Origin: Hyalella azteca
Lineage: Eukaryota; Arthropoda; Malacostraca; Amphipoda; Hyalellidae
Length of the DNA stretch: 64,000 nucleotides
Reading direction: 5' to 3'
Assembly: GCF_000764305.2 (NCBI RefSeq)
Contig: NW_025934881.1
Coordinates: 62,001 to 126,000 of the forward strand
Shown: one piece after another, positions 22,440 to 33,793 of the stretch
How the letters are laid out: every line of letters starts with the position of its first letter
How positions within the stretch are numbered: position 1 is the stretch's first letter
Notes under the pieces: model-generated
What the model was told of the DNA's origin: nothing
Seen by the model: the letters and a program-made list of their open reading frames with translations, nothing else
The model's database searches: none
Position numbers and translations under genes: made by a program

Positions 22440-23094
22440 TATAGTAGAAGTTAGAGATATATTTAATGCAATTTTCAGTCGTTATATTCTTGATAATGCA
22501 AATAAATGTATCCTAATAACCAGAACAGAACTTGACTATAGCCTTAAATAGAAATAAAACTCTTCACAACTTCAAGTCAAACCTATCAATTTCATAAAGA
22601 TTTAGAAAAACAAAAGTTACAACCAAATGCTATGGCAAGATGGTCATGAGTTTCTTGTGTCATGTGGAGCCACTTGGTAGTCTGGTGCAAAGTGGCGCTT
22701 AATCCTGGAGTGTGGAACTTTGCTGATGGGGGTAGGCTTAGCAGGGGACACATCGAAGAATTAAACTTCATACAAAATGGATACAAAAGGACTGCAGCGT
22801 TTAAGGAAATTTATATCTGAAAATCAATGATACAGTTTTGTTAAAAAAATGGACTATTAAATAATCATAATTAAAATAAAATAATTATAACATTCAATTC
22901 AGGTTATTTAACATCATATCCATCATGTCCATTTTTAGATCTGTACTCTGTAGCAGATTAAAATTAAATTTGCTTTTATACACAATTATTTTTGAAAAGT
23001 CTCTGACATATATAGTAGTACTGTAGTAGCGTATGTTATATCTCAGGCAGAAACAGACAGATTGTGAAGTGAATGTGTATTGGTAGATGGGGCT
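22440..23094. other. LIPT1 upstream region
   Basis: Probable 5' UTR and promoter of LIPT1, but no TATA or initiator element stands out. Short minus-strand ORFs of 64-87 codons have no domain. Confidence 0.35.
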
Positions 23095-23221
23095 AGATTC
23101 CATCATGTAACCCAACAGAGTCTGACTGTCAGTGACAGGCTTCATCTTCAAGTTCAAGAATTACTTACAAGTTACATACATCATACATGATAATGAATAA
23201 TGATACAGATTACAGAAGAGA
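23095..23221. repeat. direct repeat, copy 1 (partner at 24165-24345)
   Basis: Shared blocks are CATGTAACCCAA (CATGCAACCCAA in copy 2), GAGTCTGACTGTCA, GTGACAGGC, TTCAAGTTCAAGAATTA and CATGATAATGA. They occur in the same order and orientation in both copies, about 1.1 kb apart. The second copy has an extra ~40-bp segment. This is an old duplication or a repeat family of unknown class. Confidence 0.6.
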
Positions 23222-24164
23222 ATGTAGCATGGCCATCATTCAGTAAGAAACTGCCTGCTGATGCCTGATGGCATTTCATGAAAATACATTAATGTGAGAT
23301 GTTTCAAGTTTTGAAAGACGTCAATAACATATCTACCGGGTTCTACCCTGAGTCTTGAGTGTAGCCTAGTTGCCTGTACTGTACTCTCAATTTCAATGCT
23401 GCTAACATTGCATGATTGCACCACTCACCAGCACTTAAGTCAACAGCATTTATTGGAAACAATCTACTATAATAAAAATAATGAACCATAACTTGCCAGC
23501 AAGATCAAAAGAGCATTGAAGTGATAGAACCTCAGAAATTGTAGAGTAATAAGGTTGTAAACAACAATCAGCATTTTAAGTTGCAAGACTCTTGCTTGAT
23601 GAATCATTTCCCATCTAATTGCTAACAGAAGTGTATGAGTATTATTGATCAAGTAAGACCAAGAACGAAGAACTTAAGAAGCAACAAGGTGGTGGCTGGC
23701 GACTATATAATGCCTTCTTAATGCGGGCACGGGTGCACGGCTGACAGCTCTATGGCTTTTATTTTTAATTTACAGGGTGGAAGACCAGGAAGGGTGCTGT
23801 GCTCATAGTGGCAAAGCAGAGAGTTTTTTAGACTCTCACTCAAGTTCAATTTTGAATCCTCCAAGTAGACCAGTAAAGTATCATGGATACCAGCATTATC
23901 ATACATAAGAAATTGGTTCAAATATTGAGTAAATGAGGATGTTAAAAATGAACTAATTCTAAAAAATCTCTGGTTTGCCACTATGGCTGTGCTGCTCTCC
24001 TCTAGTCTAGCTTAGCATGCTAACCCATGAAGTGCATGGACCACACTCACCACAGTCCACAGAATTAAATAAGAACCCAGAATAAAGTGTGAAGTTGGGC
24101 AAAGCTTGCCTCCAGGCTCCAGCTCGACCAGCTGAATGAGCCTAATAGTAGGCTGATTCTGGCA
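23222..24164. other. non-genic stretch with one weak ORF
   Basis: The minus-strand frame at 23718-23981 is open for 87 codons from a GTG. It lacks an ATG, a clear acceptor and any domain I recognise. I see nothing else here. Confidence 0.35.
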
Positions 24165-24345
24165 TTAGTGGCATGCAACCCAATTAACCGAGTCTGACTG
24201 TCACTGAACAGTCAGTTCAGTGAACACTGACCTGAGTGACTCACCTGACAGCGTGACAGGCATCATTTTCAAGTTCAAGAATTAGCTACTTAGCTACAAG
24301 TTAGTACATAGCTAGGCCTACATGATAATGATACAGAAAAGAGTA
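24165..24345. repeat. direct repeat, copy 2 (partner at 23095-23221)
   Basis: Second copy of the block at 23095-23221, lengthened by an internal segment rich in CAGTGAACACTGACCTGAGT-type sequence. Neither copy has coding capacity. Confidence 0.6.
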
Positions 24346-24730
24346 ATGTGTTTTAATAGCAAACAGTTACCAAAACACACAAACTTAAAAAAATTGGATA
24401 GCAATGCAAGAACGTTGACAACCAAGTAAAAAATGCAAATGCCCTTGAAAATTTAAATTGTTGTTGTTGGCTTCAAGTTCAGTTCAAGTGGCTTGAACTT
24501 GAAGGTCAGCCCAGGAAGGAGCCGCACAATGACCACTTATGTCTAATAATGTCTTATTAGTTATTACACCAGGACTCTCACTCTGCACAATTTACTTTGA
24601 AAGTGCCAGGCGATTTTTCTGTGGCTTTGTGTTACCTTGAAATTGGATACAGCCTCGCACCTGCAGGGCGTTATAAACTGGTAGGTATCTAGATGATTTA
24701 TAAACTTGCCAGTTACCAAGCTGCCACTAG

Positions 24731-24753
24731 CCGGTTTCGCGCCGCGAAACCGG
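24731..24753. repeat. 11-bp-arm palindrome
   Basis: CCGGTTTCGCG and its complement CGCGAAACCGG are separated by a single C. It is GC-rich in an AT-rich neighbourhood. Function unknown. Confidence 0.8.
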
Positions 24754-24937
24754 TTTTATTCTGCTGTTTAATTCGTCCTAAACTTCTTTGGTACGCCTCT
24801 CTATAGCTGAGGCAATTACCTTTTTTTTAATTCCATGAAGACGAGGAAAATAACGTGCGCTATTATCATGCTAATAGGTAAATTATGGTTAATTTGTATT
24901 CACTAGCATGATCAATCGTAAAATGCCTAGCAAAAGG

Positions 24938-25516
24938 CAATAAGTTCAGCAGCTATCTCAATCAATCGTCAGTGGGTGGATAGACAGTGCGATTTATACA
25001 CCTTCCCGAGCGTAACGCTGCCGGGCATCTTCACGGCTTATGACACAAAGCGCCCACCACAACAGCGCCGTTCAGTCACAGGCCGCAGCGCATTATACAG
25101 GCCTGAGCACAACTGGCCGGAGCGCAACAGGCCCTACCGCAACAGCTAGGTACTCCTAACGTAATTTAACCTAACCTGCGCCGCCTGTTGCGGTAGGGCC
25201 TGTTGCGCTCCGGCGCTGTGAAGCAGTGGCTGTGTTGTGCACAGCGGATTAAGTGTTAGCCGGATTTACCCACAGCTCATTGATCTGAGGCTATGTGTAG
25301 ATATTGCTGCTGATGGTTGGCGATAGGCCCAGGGCCTGTTTACGAGTCAATTTTGTTACCCACGGCTCACGGCTGCGCTCCCTCGTCAGTTATGGAAAGA
25401 TCGGGTTCCAAAGGCCGGATCCCTTGTGAATCAACTCACAAAAAATTTCAAGCATCGGGAACAGGCCAATGGGCCTATTTCTTTAGTGGCGACACTTCTA
25501 TTCTATTCTATACGTA
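24938..25516 (+). mobile_element. LINE 3' tail split by a nested insertion
   Basis: GGCAATAAGTTCAGCAGCTA continuing to TCAATCAATCGTCAG (to 24972) matches 63444-63479, where it runs straight into TATGGAAAGATCGGG. Here the match resumes only at about 25390 and then continues as TTCCAAAGGCCGGATCCC to a TTCTATTCTATTCTATA end. The tail is therefore one LINE 3' end interrupted by 417 bp. Confidence 0.75.
24973..25389. mobile_element. 417-bp nested insertion with 7-bp target duplication
   Basis: TCGTCAG occurs at 24966-24972 and again at 25383-25389, exactly at the edges of sequence missing from the homologous LINE tail at 63479. The insert has no ORF of note. It carries a perfect 29-bp inverted repeat (25117-25145 and 25185-25213, starting CCGGAGCGCAACAGGCCC). 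The class is not recognised; its ends are not clear inverted repeats. Confidence 0.65.
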
Positions 25517-26316
25517 AATTTGAGTATATAAGTTTATTTACTGCGATGTCTCCCTCCACACTAAATTTCTATGATTAGGCGATTAGGAATATAAAGTCAT
25601 CGCTCTTTGAAGTAGTGATAAATACAGTTCAGATTCTGCCTAATTTAAAATATTTCGCGATAGTTAGAATTATGTTTTGGATGAATAATTGCACGGGAAG
25701 CCCGTATGAAATATTAATGTTTGACTTCAATCCGCATCTTTGGTTAGGCCGTAAATTATTCTAATTTCATTAGTTACAAATTGTGATAACTTGGGATTTT
25801 TTACGTTAAAAGTTTGGGATTTTTTACGTTAAAACTTGTCTAATTACTTAGACAAAACGCGCAATCATTGTACGATAATTATATATGTAGTCGATAAATA
25901 AATCCTCAGTAATAAATTCTCGAAAACGAAAAATACATGTGTGACTTGTATTTGTAGATCACGCTTATTTTTTATTGGAACCTTTCAATGAAAAGTGTTA
26001 TGTCCAAGTATTGCACGGCCAGTTTTATCATTCTTCAATCGCAATGAACAATAATATAATTAATCAAGACTTTCACACCTTATTTACATCCGCAGTTACA
26101 AACTATCGTGCAGAATCGAAAATGATTGCCAGTGTAACGGAAAACGTGTGAAGATTACTTCAACATTGGCTGATGGAGTCTGTAGTTGGATCCAGGTAGG
26201 AAGGTTATTTTGGAAATATAAGTAAAACAAACAACCTTTGACCGCGCACACGTGCGGGATTATAGCTCTCCTGAAGTTTACCGCTAGAAATTATAAAATG
26301 ACTAACTCTACAAGTT

Positions 26317-27329
26317 TTGGTGTACAATACAGTGAAGAATACGTCGCAAAAAGTACAGTTGCAAGGTGATCTTGACAGGCTGGTTGACTGGGCTGATAAC
26401 TGGCAGCTGCGTTTTAACGCTGACAAATGTAAAGTTATCCACCTTGGCAAGAATAATGAACAGCAAGATTACAGTATGAGAAGACGCGGTTGCAACGACA
26501 GAGTGATGATGTCGAAGTCGACAACGGAAAAGGATTTAGGAGTTAATAGCGACAATGAGTTGAAATTTTCTAAGCATATTGAAGGTCAAGTTAATAAAGC
26601 CAATAAATAAACGACTTGGACTGATCAGACGCTCTTTCGAGTTCCTAGATGCCGAAACGATGAAGCAGTTGTTTGTTGCTGTCGTGCGCCCGAATCTAAA
26701 GTTTGGAAACGTTGTTTGGTCAACGAGATTTGAAAAGGACAAAAATTCAATAGAGAATGTTCAAAGACGTGCAACATGGATAATTCCAGGCTTGAAGGGC
26801 AAGTCATACGAAGAAGGATTAAAGATTACGAAGCTTCCAAGCCTCAGTTATCGACGTCTGCGTAGGGACCGCATTGAAGTATACAAGTATACTCATGGTT
26901 CATACAAGGTTCCCGAAGGATTACTAGAATTTGAAGCAAGAACCAACCCCAGGGGCCACGGCTATAAACTAAATAAACTGCGCTGCAACTTCTCCACGCG
27001 ACATTTCTTCTCGCTTCGAATCCCGACATGTGGAATAGCCTCCCTGATTACATCGGTGGCGCTCCTACTCCTAGTATGAACGCGTTCTAGAACATAATAG
27101 ATACAGTTTTGGAAAAACATATTTTCAGACTTGAAATGCCTAGCACCATATCGAACCCGGTAGAAGTCTATATAGTAGCCATTTCAAACCATCGTCAGTC
27201 CTGAAAAGATCCGGTCAAATAACATGATTCTAGATCTTCTGTGCACAAGGCAAAAAAGTAAAGGAATTGGCGACAGGCCACATCAGACCTACACTTCAGC
27301 GCCGATTGCACTATGTTATGTTATGTTAT
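26317..27329 (+). pseudogene. broken non-LTR retrotransposon: reverse transcriptase C-terminal part plus 3' tail
   Basis: Two adjoining frames encode the end of a LINE reverse transcriptase. 26317-26610 has LQGDLDRLVDWADNWQLRFN and ADKCKVIHLG. 26579-27079 has RLGLIRRSFEFLDAETMKQL, FVAVVRPNLKFGNVVW, ENVQRRAT and LPSLSYRRLRRDRIEVYKY. These are standard CR1/L2/Jockey-type motifs downstream of the catalytic YADD, which is missing. The frames are offset by a 4-base duplication in an AATAAA run near 26605. The 3' UTR (27190-27329) matches the other tails in this window and ends in a TATGT repeat. It is 5'-truncated and dead. Confidence 0.88.
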
Positions 27330-27855
27330 AATTGGACATAACGAAAAAGAAAGGATTAAGATATCCTCACCGATTTCATTCACATGGGCACGAATTGTTC
27401 TCGAGATAGGTAGGTTAGCAGTAAAGAGTAATTCAAATCTCTATTTTAGGATATTAAATTACTTGGGCAGCATGAATTTCAGGAATTTTTTCCGAGACTA
27501 TGTTCGACAGAATTATCCTTTCCTCATGAAAGTTTGCTGGCGAAGTATTGTGCTCTTATTGTATTATATTCGCTTACTCGTCATTGGTACAAACTATTTT
27601 TTAACGCAGTAGAATCCACCGCGTTAAGCGGTTCCCATTAACAACACTCGCTGCCGGGCAAGTAAAAGTGATTTATCATACAATCTGGTAGCACGACTTC
27701 GTATTGAATTAAATTGATCTGAAATGTTCAAGAGTTTTAGGCCGTCTAACCAACAGATCGGTCAGAAGTTCTCTCTTTCCGTCTACCGTGAGGTCGTTCA
27801 TTTGCTGACTGGAAATCGCCCATCTTCCAAGATGAACTTCGGTGAACGATGTACG
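27330..27855. other. non-genic stretch after the LINE
   Basis: Contains a 99-codon and an 83-codon plus-strand ORF with no domain; the second runs into the inverted repeat that follows. Nothing else seen. Confidence 0.35.
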
Positions 27856-28146
27856 AAAAAATATAACTCAGTACTCACTGCAGTGAGTGACGAGAGCGCA
27901 TTTTCTCAAAATCGACGGAAACGTGAAGTCACGGACAGACGGACGGACATGGCGAGCACAATAGCGCCTTTTTAGCGCATTCTCTCATTTATGAAAAAAC
28001 TGCACTATTGTGCTCGCCATGTCCGTCTGTCTGTCTGTCCGTCCGTGACCTCAAGTTTTCGTCGAGGAGAAAATGCGCTCTCTGTCACTCACTGCAGTGA
28101 GTACTGAGTTATATTTTTTCCATAAATGAGAAAATGCGCTAAAAAA
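27856..28146. repeat. head-to-head inverted copies of an interspersed repeat
   Basis: 27856-27972 and 27973-28119 are inverted copies, sharing AATATAACTCAGTACTCACT, GCAGTGAGTGAC, CACGGACAGACGGACGGACA and GGCGAGCACAATAG. A third, single-orientation copy is at 54544-54706. Each unit starts with an AT run, contains the palindrome CTCACTGCAGTGAG and a GACA/GACG microsatellite, and ends GAGAAAATGCGCTAAAA. There is no ORF. Class unknown. Confidence 0.85.
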
Positions 28147-29638
28147 CTGGCTTCACGGTCGGCCTTGGAGTTAACGGTCGTCGTTGGTGCTTAATCTGCA
28201 AAAAACAGCACCGACATGGTAATTTTATGATTGTTTGTTATTAGCATTGAGGACTTGGCCGCCAAGGCCAGGTATTAGTGATTGAGACGTACGATCTGGC
28301 AAACCGATCTGTCGACGTCGATAAATGGCGACAGCTATGCTAAGGCTTTACACTAGGCATGCTTCCATTTCTAGTCTAGATGATAGAGCTTCTTGGCGGG
28401 TTACATTTCTGGGAAGTTACGACGAGGATTTTTCCAGCAAAGTCGGTTTGGAAAAAGATTCATATATTGTATAATGGTAGTGGGATATCAACTGAGTAGA
28501 CGGCAGTCGCAATGATATAAACCACATATAAGGCCATGCACCTAAAACTATCTTTCTTTCACATTGTAGGCAGACTGTGAAGCCATCCCAAGACATCAAT
28601 ATGCATTCAAAGCATTATTAAGACATATTCTTGACTTTTTTTTCGCGAGTTTAAATGATGGTTGCTTCTGCTTTTTGATTAAATAATGACGCGTAGAATA
28701 GATTGTTCGTCCGGACGATTAGANAAACGCTGAAAACGCTATTATTATTATTTTCTAATGACAGCTTCTGTCGCAAAAAAGATTCCCCTTTTCTCCTTGT
28801 AGGAAGGGGGCGATTTTTAAATAATTCGATTAGCACATGATAAACAGCACAGCAGTATGATAACTGCGGTAATTCCACATACAAGTTTTCTTAGCATCAT
28901 TCTGGAAATAAAAGCTCAATTGATTCATAATATTTATTTTTCGAGTAAGGAAATACACTTTTGTACATCATGGAATGAAAAATCGTTTGACGGAAGTCTA
29001 CCATCCGAAGAGATGCTACATCAATCACGTTCAAGACTCATAAAATACGCTCACAAATTCAACCAATGAAATAGGAATACTCGTTCACCCATGACAGCGT
29101 GGTTGCTCAAGCCGTAAATTTTCATTTATACCTCGCGAGATTAAGCCAATTATATTTACATTCAATTATATTTCAATTATGTTATATTCATGTCGTATGC
29201 GCCTGTGGTACGACATCTTGATGAAGTGTGTGACATTGATGCTTAGTTTGAAGTTCCAGTCGACTCATTTTAAATAGCGAGCTTATAGTATTTTTAACAG
29301 TCGCTGTCCTCGGAGGGATGACTACCATTCTAGTTTCTAAACTAAAAACATCGAAAAATTACGTTAGATAGAATTTCATCTTTGGTCGATAGGAGCGGAA
29401 ACTCTGAAATGAAATGACTAGCTATTGTCCTAAACTTTGAAAATCTCACCTTTCCACGATTATTCAAATACAATGCTTTAAATTTTACGATTGTCATTTC
29501 ATACCGTCAACTACGATTTACTATTCAAGGAGATAGCAAAACGATCACTGCCATCGTCAAAACGAAATTCCGTGCCCTGCTGACGACGAATTTTTTTCTT
29601 CTACTATACATAAATAACTTTCATAATTCTATTTTTTT
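28147..29638. other. non-genic stretch
   Basis: AT-rich with an isolated N at 28724. Several 60-77-codon ORFs occur in unrelated frames. I see no exon, repeat array or transposon terminus. Confidence 0.35.
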
Positions 29639-29815
29639 GTGCATAACACGCAGAAGACTGTCCAACATACCGAACAACACATTCAAGAGATCATCATACG
29701 ATGCGCTGCACATAAAAATGTTCACAATGTTGAACAAGATATACAAGATATCATCATACGATGCACCACACAAAACTCTGTTCACAATGCTGAACAAGAT
29801 ATACAAGCGACCATT
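29639..29815. repeat. 60-bp tandem repeat, about 2.5-3 copies
   Basis: TCATCATACGATGC and TTCACAATGYTGAACAAGAT + ATACAAG recur at a 60-bp interval (29691/29751 and 29721/29781), with a diverged first copy. Since 60 is a multiple of three, plus- and minus-strand ORFs of up to 141 codons run through it. They show a 20-residue periodicity (FTMLNKIYK on the plus strand) but no known domain. Confidence 0.75.
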
Positions 29816-32502
29816 AATATTAATCAAATTTCAGCAGCAGGTGCTCAGTATGTATACAAGGGCATTCAACAAGGAGTTCGAATGGTATTCCATTAACTTG
29901 AAGAACTTTAATAATCCACTTTTCATAACACTAACATTTCGAGGAAGATATACAAAACACTCAATTAGATGGAAGGCAGCGAACGAGACGAAGGGTTTAA
30001 CAATCTTAGGAGAAAAGGTATCGTGTTTCTTTGAAAATAGAAGGCAAAAAAGTTTATTCTGATCCCTGTGTGTAAAAAGACGAAGCTGGTGGAACTACGC
30101 AACTCCTCAAGTGCGTTCATAAGACCACGCAAAAGAAAGAGACTCGGAAGAAATTACCCAAAATTTCGAACAGAATGGAATTATGTTCAGTCTTCAGTTT
30201 AGAGAGTTCAACATCGTAAAATATATTTACTGACATGAGTAAGAATTCAGTCTGCGTTGCATCTCTACTGTGCGTGAAGTGATAATTAAAACTGGATACG
30301 TTTTGGTCGTGACAAAAACTCAACTTTTATTAATAAATTTCACATGGCATCTCTCAATTTTTCAAATTAGAGTTTTGGTTGGATTCCAAAATTCAAATAA
30401 TATTTTATTCTAGTAGTATGACGTTCGAATAAACATTAATCAACCTGACGTCATGCTTATCAACATGGCATAATATAAGAAATATACATAATGTATATAT
30501 TATGATATAATATATATATGTATACATATTCAAAACGACATACAACCAAAGAAATTTTTACTTGGAAATTGTATCTCTCTATTTTCAAATGCAACCTAAA
30601 ATTAAATTTACAAAAATGTGTCCCGTGAGTATTCTCAACTTCAAATAAGAAACGTTCACAATTTTTTAGTCTCCATAAAACATCTTTATAATGCATGAGT
30701 TCTCATTGGAAGCAATGTAATCTGTCAGTATTTTTCTAATCTTTATCGCAAAAAGTGCTAAATCCAATGTATTTTTGCGATAAATTCCTTCCTGTTTTCA
30801 ACATCTTAATTAACTAACGAAAACGTGGTCATAAAGTATCGAAACCCTTGTCATAGCGTATCCAGACCCCTTGCCATGTTGCAATCTTAGTCAAAAATTA
30901 TTAAAATTTTGCAGAATTGAACTCTTGTTTTGAAGTATCGAAGTCTTAGCCGTGTCAAACCCCTTGAGTGTCCAGTGAAGTCTAGCGAAGGAACAAAAAG
31001 TTATTATAGAAAAAATCTGAATTTGACATCTGAAAAATGAAAAATCTACATTTTTAATTTTTGCATTGATTTTCAAACATAGATGCATTTAATAAAACTT
31101 ACAAAATATTCAACCTTTACACAGGGAATACGGAGCATTTTATTGTATTAACAACTTTCATGACTGAGAAACTTTTGATAAAATGTTTTCTGATGAACTT
31201 TCTACCAAAAATGAAGGCAATGTCGTTGCACGTCTCAATTGCACTTCCATGAGAACTGTAAAGGCGGCTACTCTAACACGAACACTTTTAACACTTTATC
31301 TCGTACAAGGTTTAATAAGAATTAATAGCACTCATATATTAATTTGATCATATATTATAGGCTATAACTCAAGGATTTCTGCGTATGAAGGTCATATAAG
31401 ATGCCTTATCCTCCAGCCAGTGGGTGTGAATAACGACAATCTAATTATAGATCTACGAATAATACTGTTTTGGTTTGTACTAATTACCAATAACATTCAT
31501 TCACCTTAGCTCTTTGCATACACACGCTCAATTGAATATAACTCTTCATAAAGGAATATTTAGATAATTACCAAAAACAAACGAAGGTGGTTAACGTCAT
31601 CAAGATAAACATGAAAAACTGGTTTATATATACTGCCAATGTACGTTGCTTTATTTTCACAGTTTTAGAATGATCTTATACATAGAAATGCAAATTTCTT
31701 AACTCTCTGCAATTCGTCGGTTACTAATAATAAAGTTTCGGTCTGATTTAGATCAAATAACAACGCTAAATCAAGCAAAGCTTCTTTCTCATTCATGCTA
31801 ACAAATAATGAATTAATGCTGAATTAAGAGGCGTTAGTTATCTAGCAAACAAGGCTAGAGGCAGAACTAACTCACTAATATATGACAGCCTTAACCAACA
31901 CTCATTTAACTGCCTGCAGATAATTTATATAGTTCTTGCCACTATACATGAAATAGAACTTAAATCCACTTCTAATCATAGACTAAAACAAAACATAAGC
32001 GGATTTAATCTAAAGAATAAGCGTGGCTTAGGTTTGATGATGTTCGTCTCTGATAAACAGAAGCACTTTGATACAGCGGCTGGTGTTCGGGAAAGTGGCT
32101 TAAAAATCGTCGCTTAATATTAATAAAATTCCGAGAATAATATTTTTATGCAGACGGATTTAAGGAATGATCGACGAGCTTCAAATTGCCAAGTTATACA
32201 CATGTTCTAAGATGTATAAAATTATGCGCTATTGAGAGCGACGCTGGACCACCTAGGGCTATTTATCACCGCTCATTTATCGGGAAAACAATAACTCGTG
32301 TCAGTCCACTGTCAATTTATTAACATTTCCTTTCTAATATATATCGAGGATAGTAAACAAATAAAATCAAAATATAATTGTAATAACGTCATAAATTTCA
32401 ATGATCGAAGCGATTCATGATTTGAACTTGGATCAGATTTCACGCGGCGTTGCTTTACGCATTCAATTTCACATTCAAAATGTGAATTTTGAATGTGAAT
32501 TT
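29816..32502. other. non-genic AT-rich stretch
   Basis: No gene recognised. It includes an alternating AT/TATA stretch at about 30470-30540. The short ORFs have no domains. Confidence 0.35.
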
Positions 32503-32534
32503 TGAAAAGTGAATTCAAAAGAATTCACTTTTCA
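32503..32534. repeat. perfect hairpin, 14-bp arms, 4-base loop
   Basis: TGAAAAGTGAATTC, loop AAAA, GAATTCACTTTTCA. The bases just upstream (TTCAAAATGTGAATTTTGAA) are a second overlapping imperfect palindrome with the same words. No termination or processing role can be assigned in a eukaryote from this alone. Confidence 0.85.
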
Positions 32535-32859
32535 CGCGCCCAACGACCGTCAAAAGGGCTTTTGTCCCAGATAAGTAAAAATTTTATCAAAAAGTGTTAA
32601 TAAATCAATGTTGACCGCTTTCGGATCACGAGAAATTAAAACTTGACAAGAATTTTTTCAGTACAAAATTAAGTCGTGATTTGAAAACAAAACAATAAAT
32701 GGACTTCCAATAGTAGTCAATAAACGGACATTGTGGGGCCTTCGCGAGCATATATCACTCAGATAATACAGTGAGTCAATTTTATACGATACCACAGGTG
32801 TCTCAAATTTGAGGGCAGTATGATTGATTTCTCCTGTGATGACTCAGTGTGACTCATCC

Positions 32860-32912
32860 CATCACAGTGATGTATACATCACAGTGATGTATACATCACA
32901 GTGATGTATACA
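32860..32912. repeat. 17-bp tandem repeat, 3 copies, each palindromic
   Basis: CATCACAGTGATGTATA repeats three times; CATCACAGTGATG and TGTATACA are each self-complementary. Decayed fragments continue to about 32965. Confidence 0.85.
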
Positions 32913-33684
32913 TGTGTAAATACACTAGTATGATGTATACACTAGTAAATTCCATCACAGTGATGTGATGTATTCAAGTCTGAATTAATTATTCACATGA
33001 ATGGTACACCACAAGTACTGCAGTGCGCGCCAAAATATAATGACATGAACCTAACTTCATACTCAGCTACACAAACTATAGATATATTCGATAGAACTAC
33101 TCTGAAAAACTACGTAAATGATCTCTACCACGGTAATATTGTCCACCAGTTACTCTATAAAGGATGGCTGATGTCTAATACAAGATAACACTTCCTATAT
33201 TATACATCTATTATGTAGATAAAATAATAAACTCTGAACAAACAGTAATTATTCAACAAAAATGTCAACACGGACCTTGCTCAACGGTAACCCTTTTATT
33301 CAATGGTGATGAGGACATTATTGTTCTGGTCTTCTTGCTCGGTTAGTCTTTACACTGCCAAGCAATTTATTGCAAACGATACAGTTAAATGGACATAGTT
33401 AATCCACCAAAATTCTGGCAAATAATTCCCGACGGAAAACTTTGCGAGCTACTCGAGGTCGCAAAATTGCTCAAAATTTGCGTGTTAAAAATATTTCAAT
33501 TGAAATTAAAAATACAGTCAATCTACCTAAAAACGGCATTATTTTCTCTAAATTTCGAGCTAAAATAATGTGCGTTTTAGCTAAATTTTTGTGTTAAAAA
33601 TATTAGAAATATTGCAGACGGACATTTTTGCGAGCGACTCGAGGTGGCACAACAAACAAAGACCCGTACAATCGAACGTACACG

Positions 33685-33793
33685 TAGCGGCCAATTTCTC
33701 GCCTGTGATTGGCGATTTTAGCTTGATTGACCGTCAGTGATTGGCTGACTGAGTTAAGAACTCGTAACTATTTCTGGTAGTGCAGCCCCAGAC
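33685..33793. mobile_element. MITE related to the 3204-3354 element
   Basis: CGCCTGTGATTGGCGATTTT, GATTGACCGTCAGTGATTGG, CTGACTGAGTTAAGAACTCG and a closing GCCCCAGA match the reverse complement of the first MITE in order. The left end is diverged (TACACGTAGCGGCC). Between 33420 and 33660 two short segments (CGACGGAAAACTTTGCGAGC and GACGGACATTTTTGCGAGCG) form a separate degenerate direct repeat. Confidence 0.6.

Noticed and set aside
23718..23981. 87-codon minus-strand ORF upstream of LIPT1
   Set aside because: Opens with GTG, has no strong acceptor or domain, and cannot be linked in phase to LIPT1.
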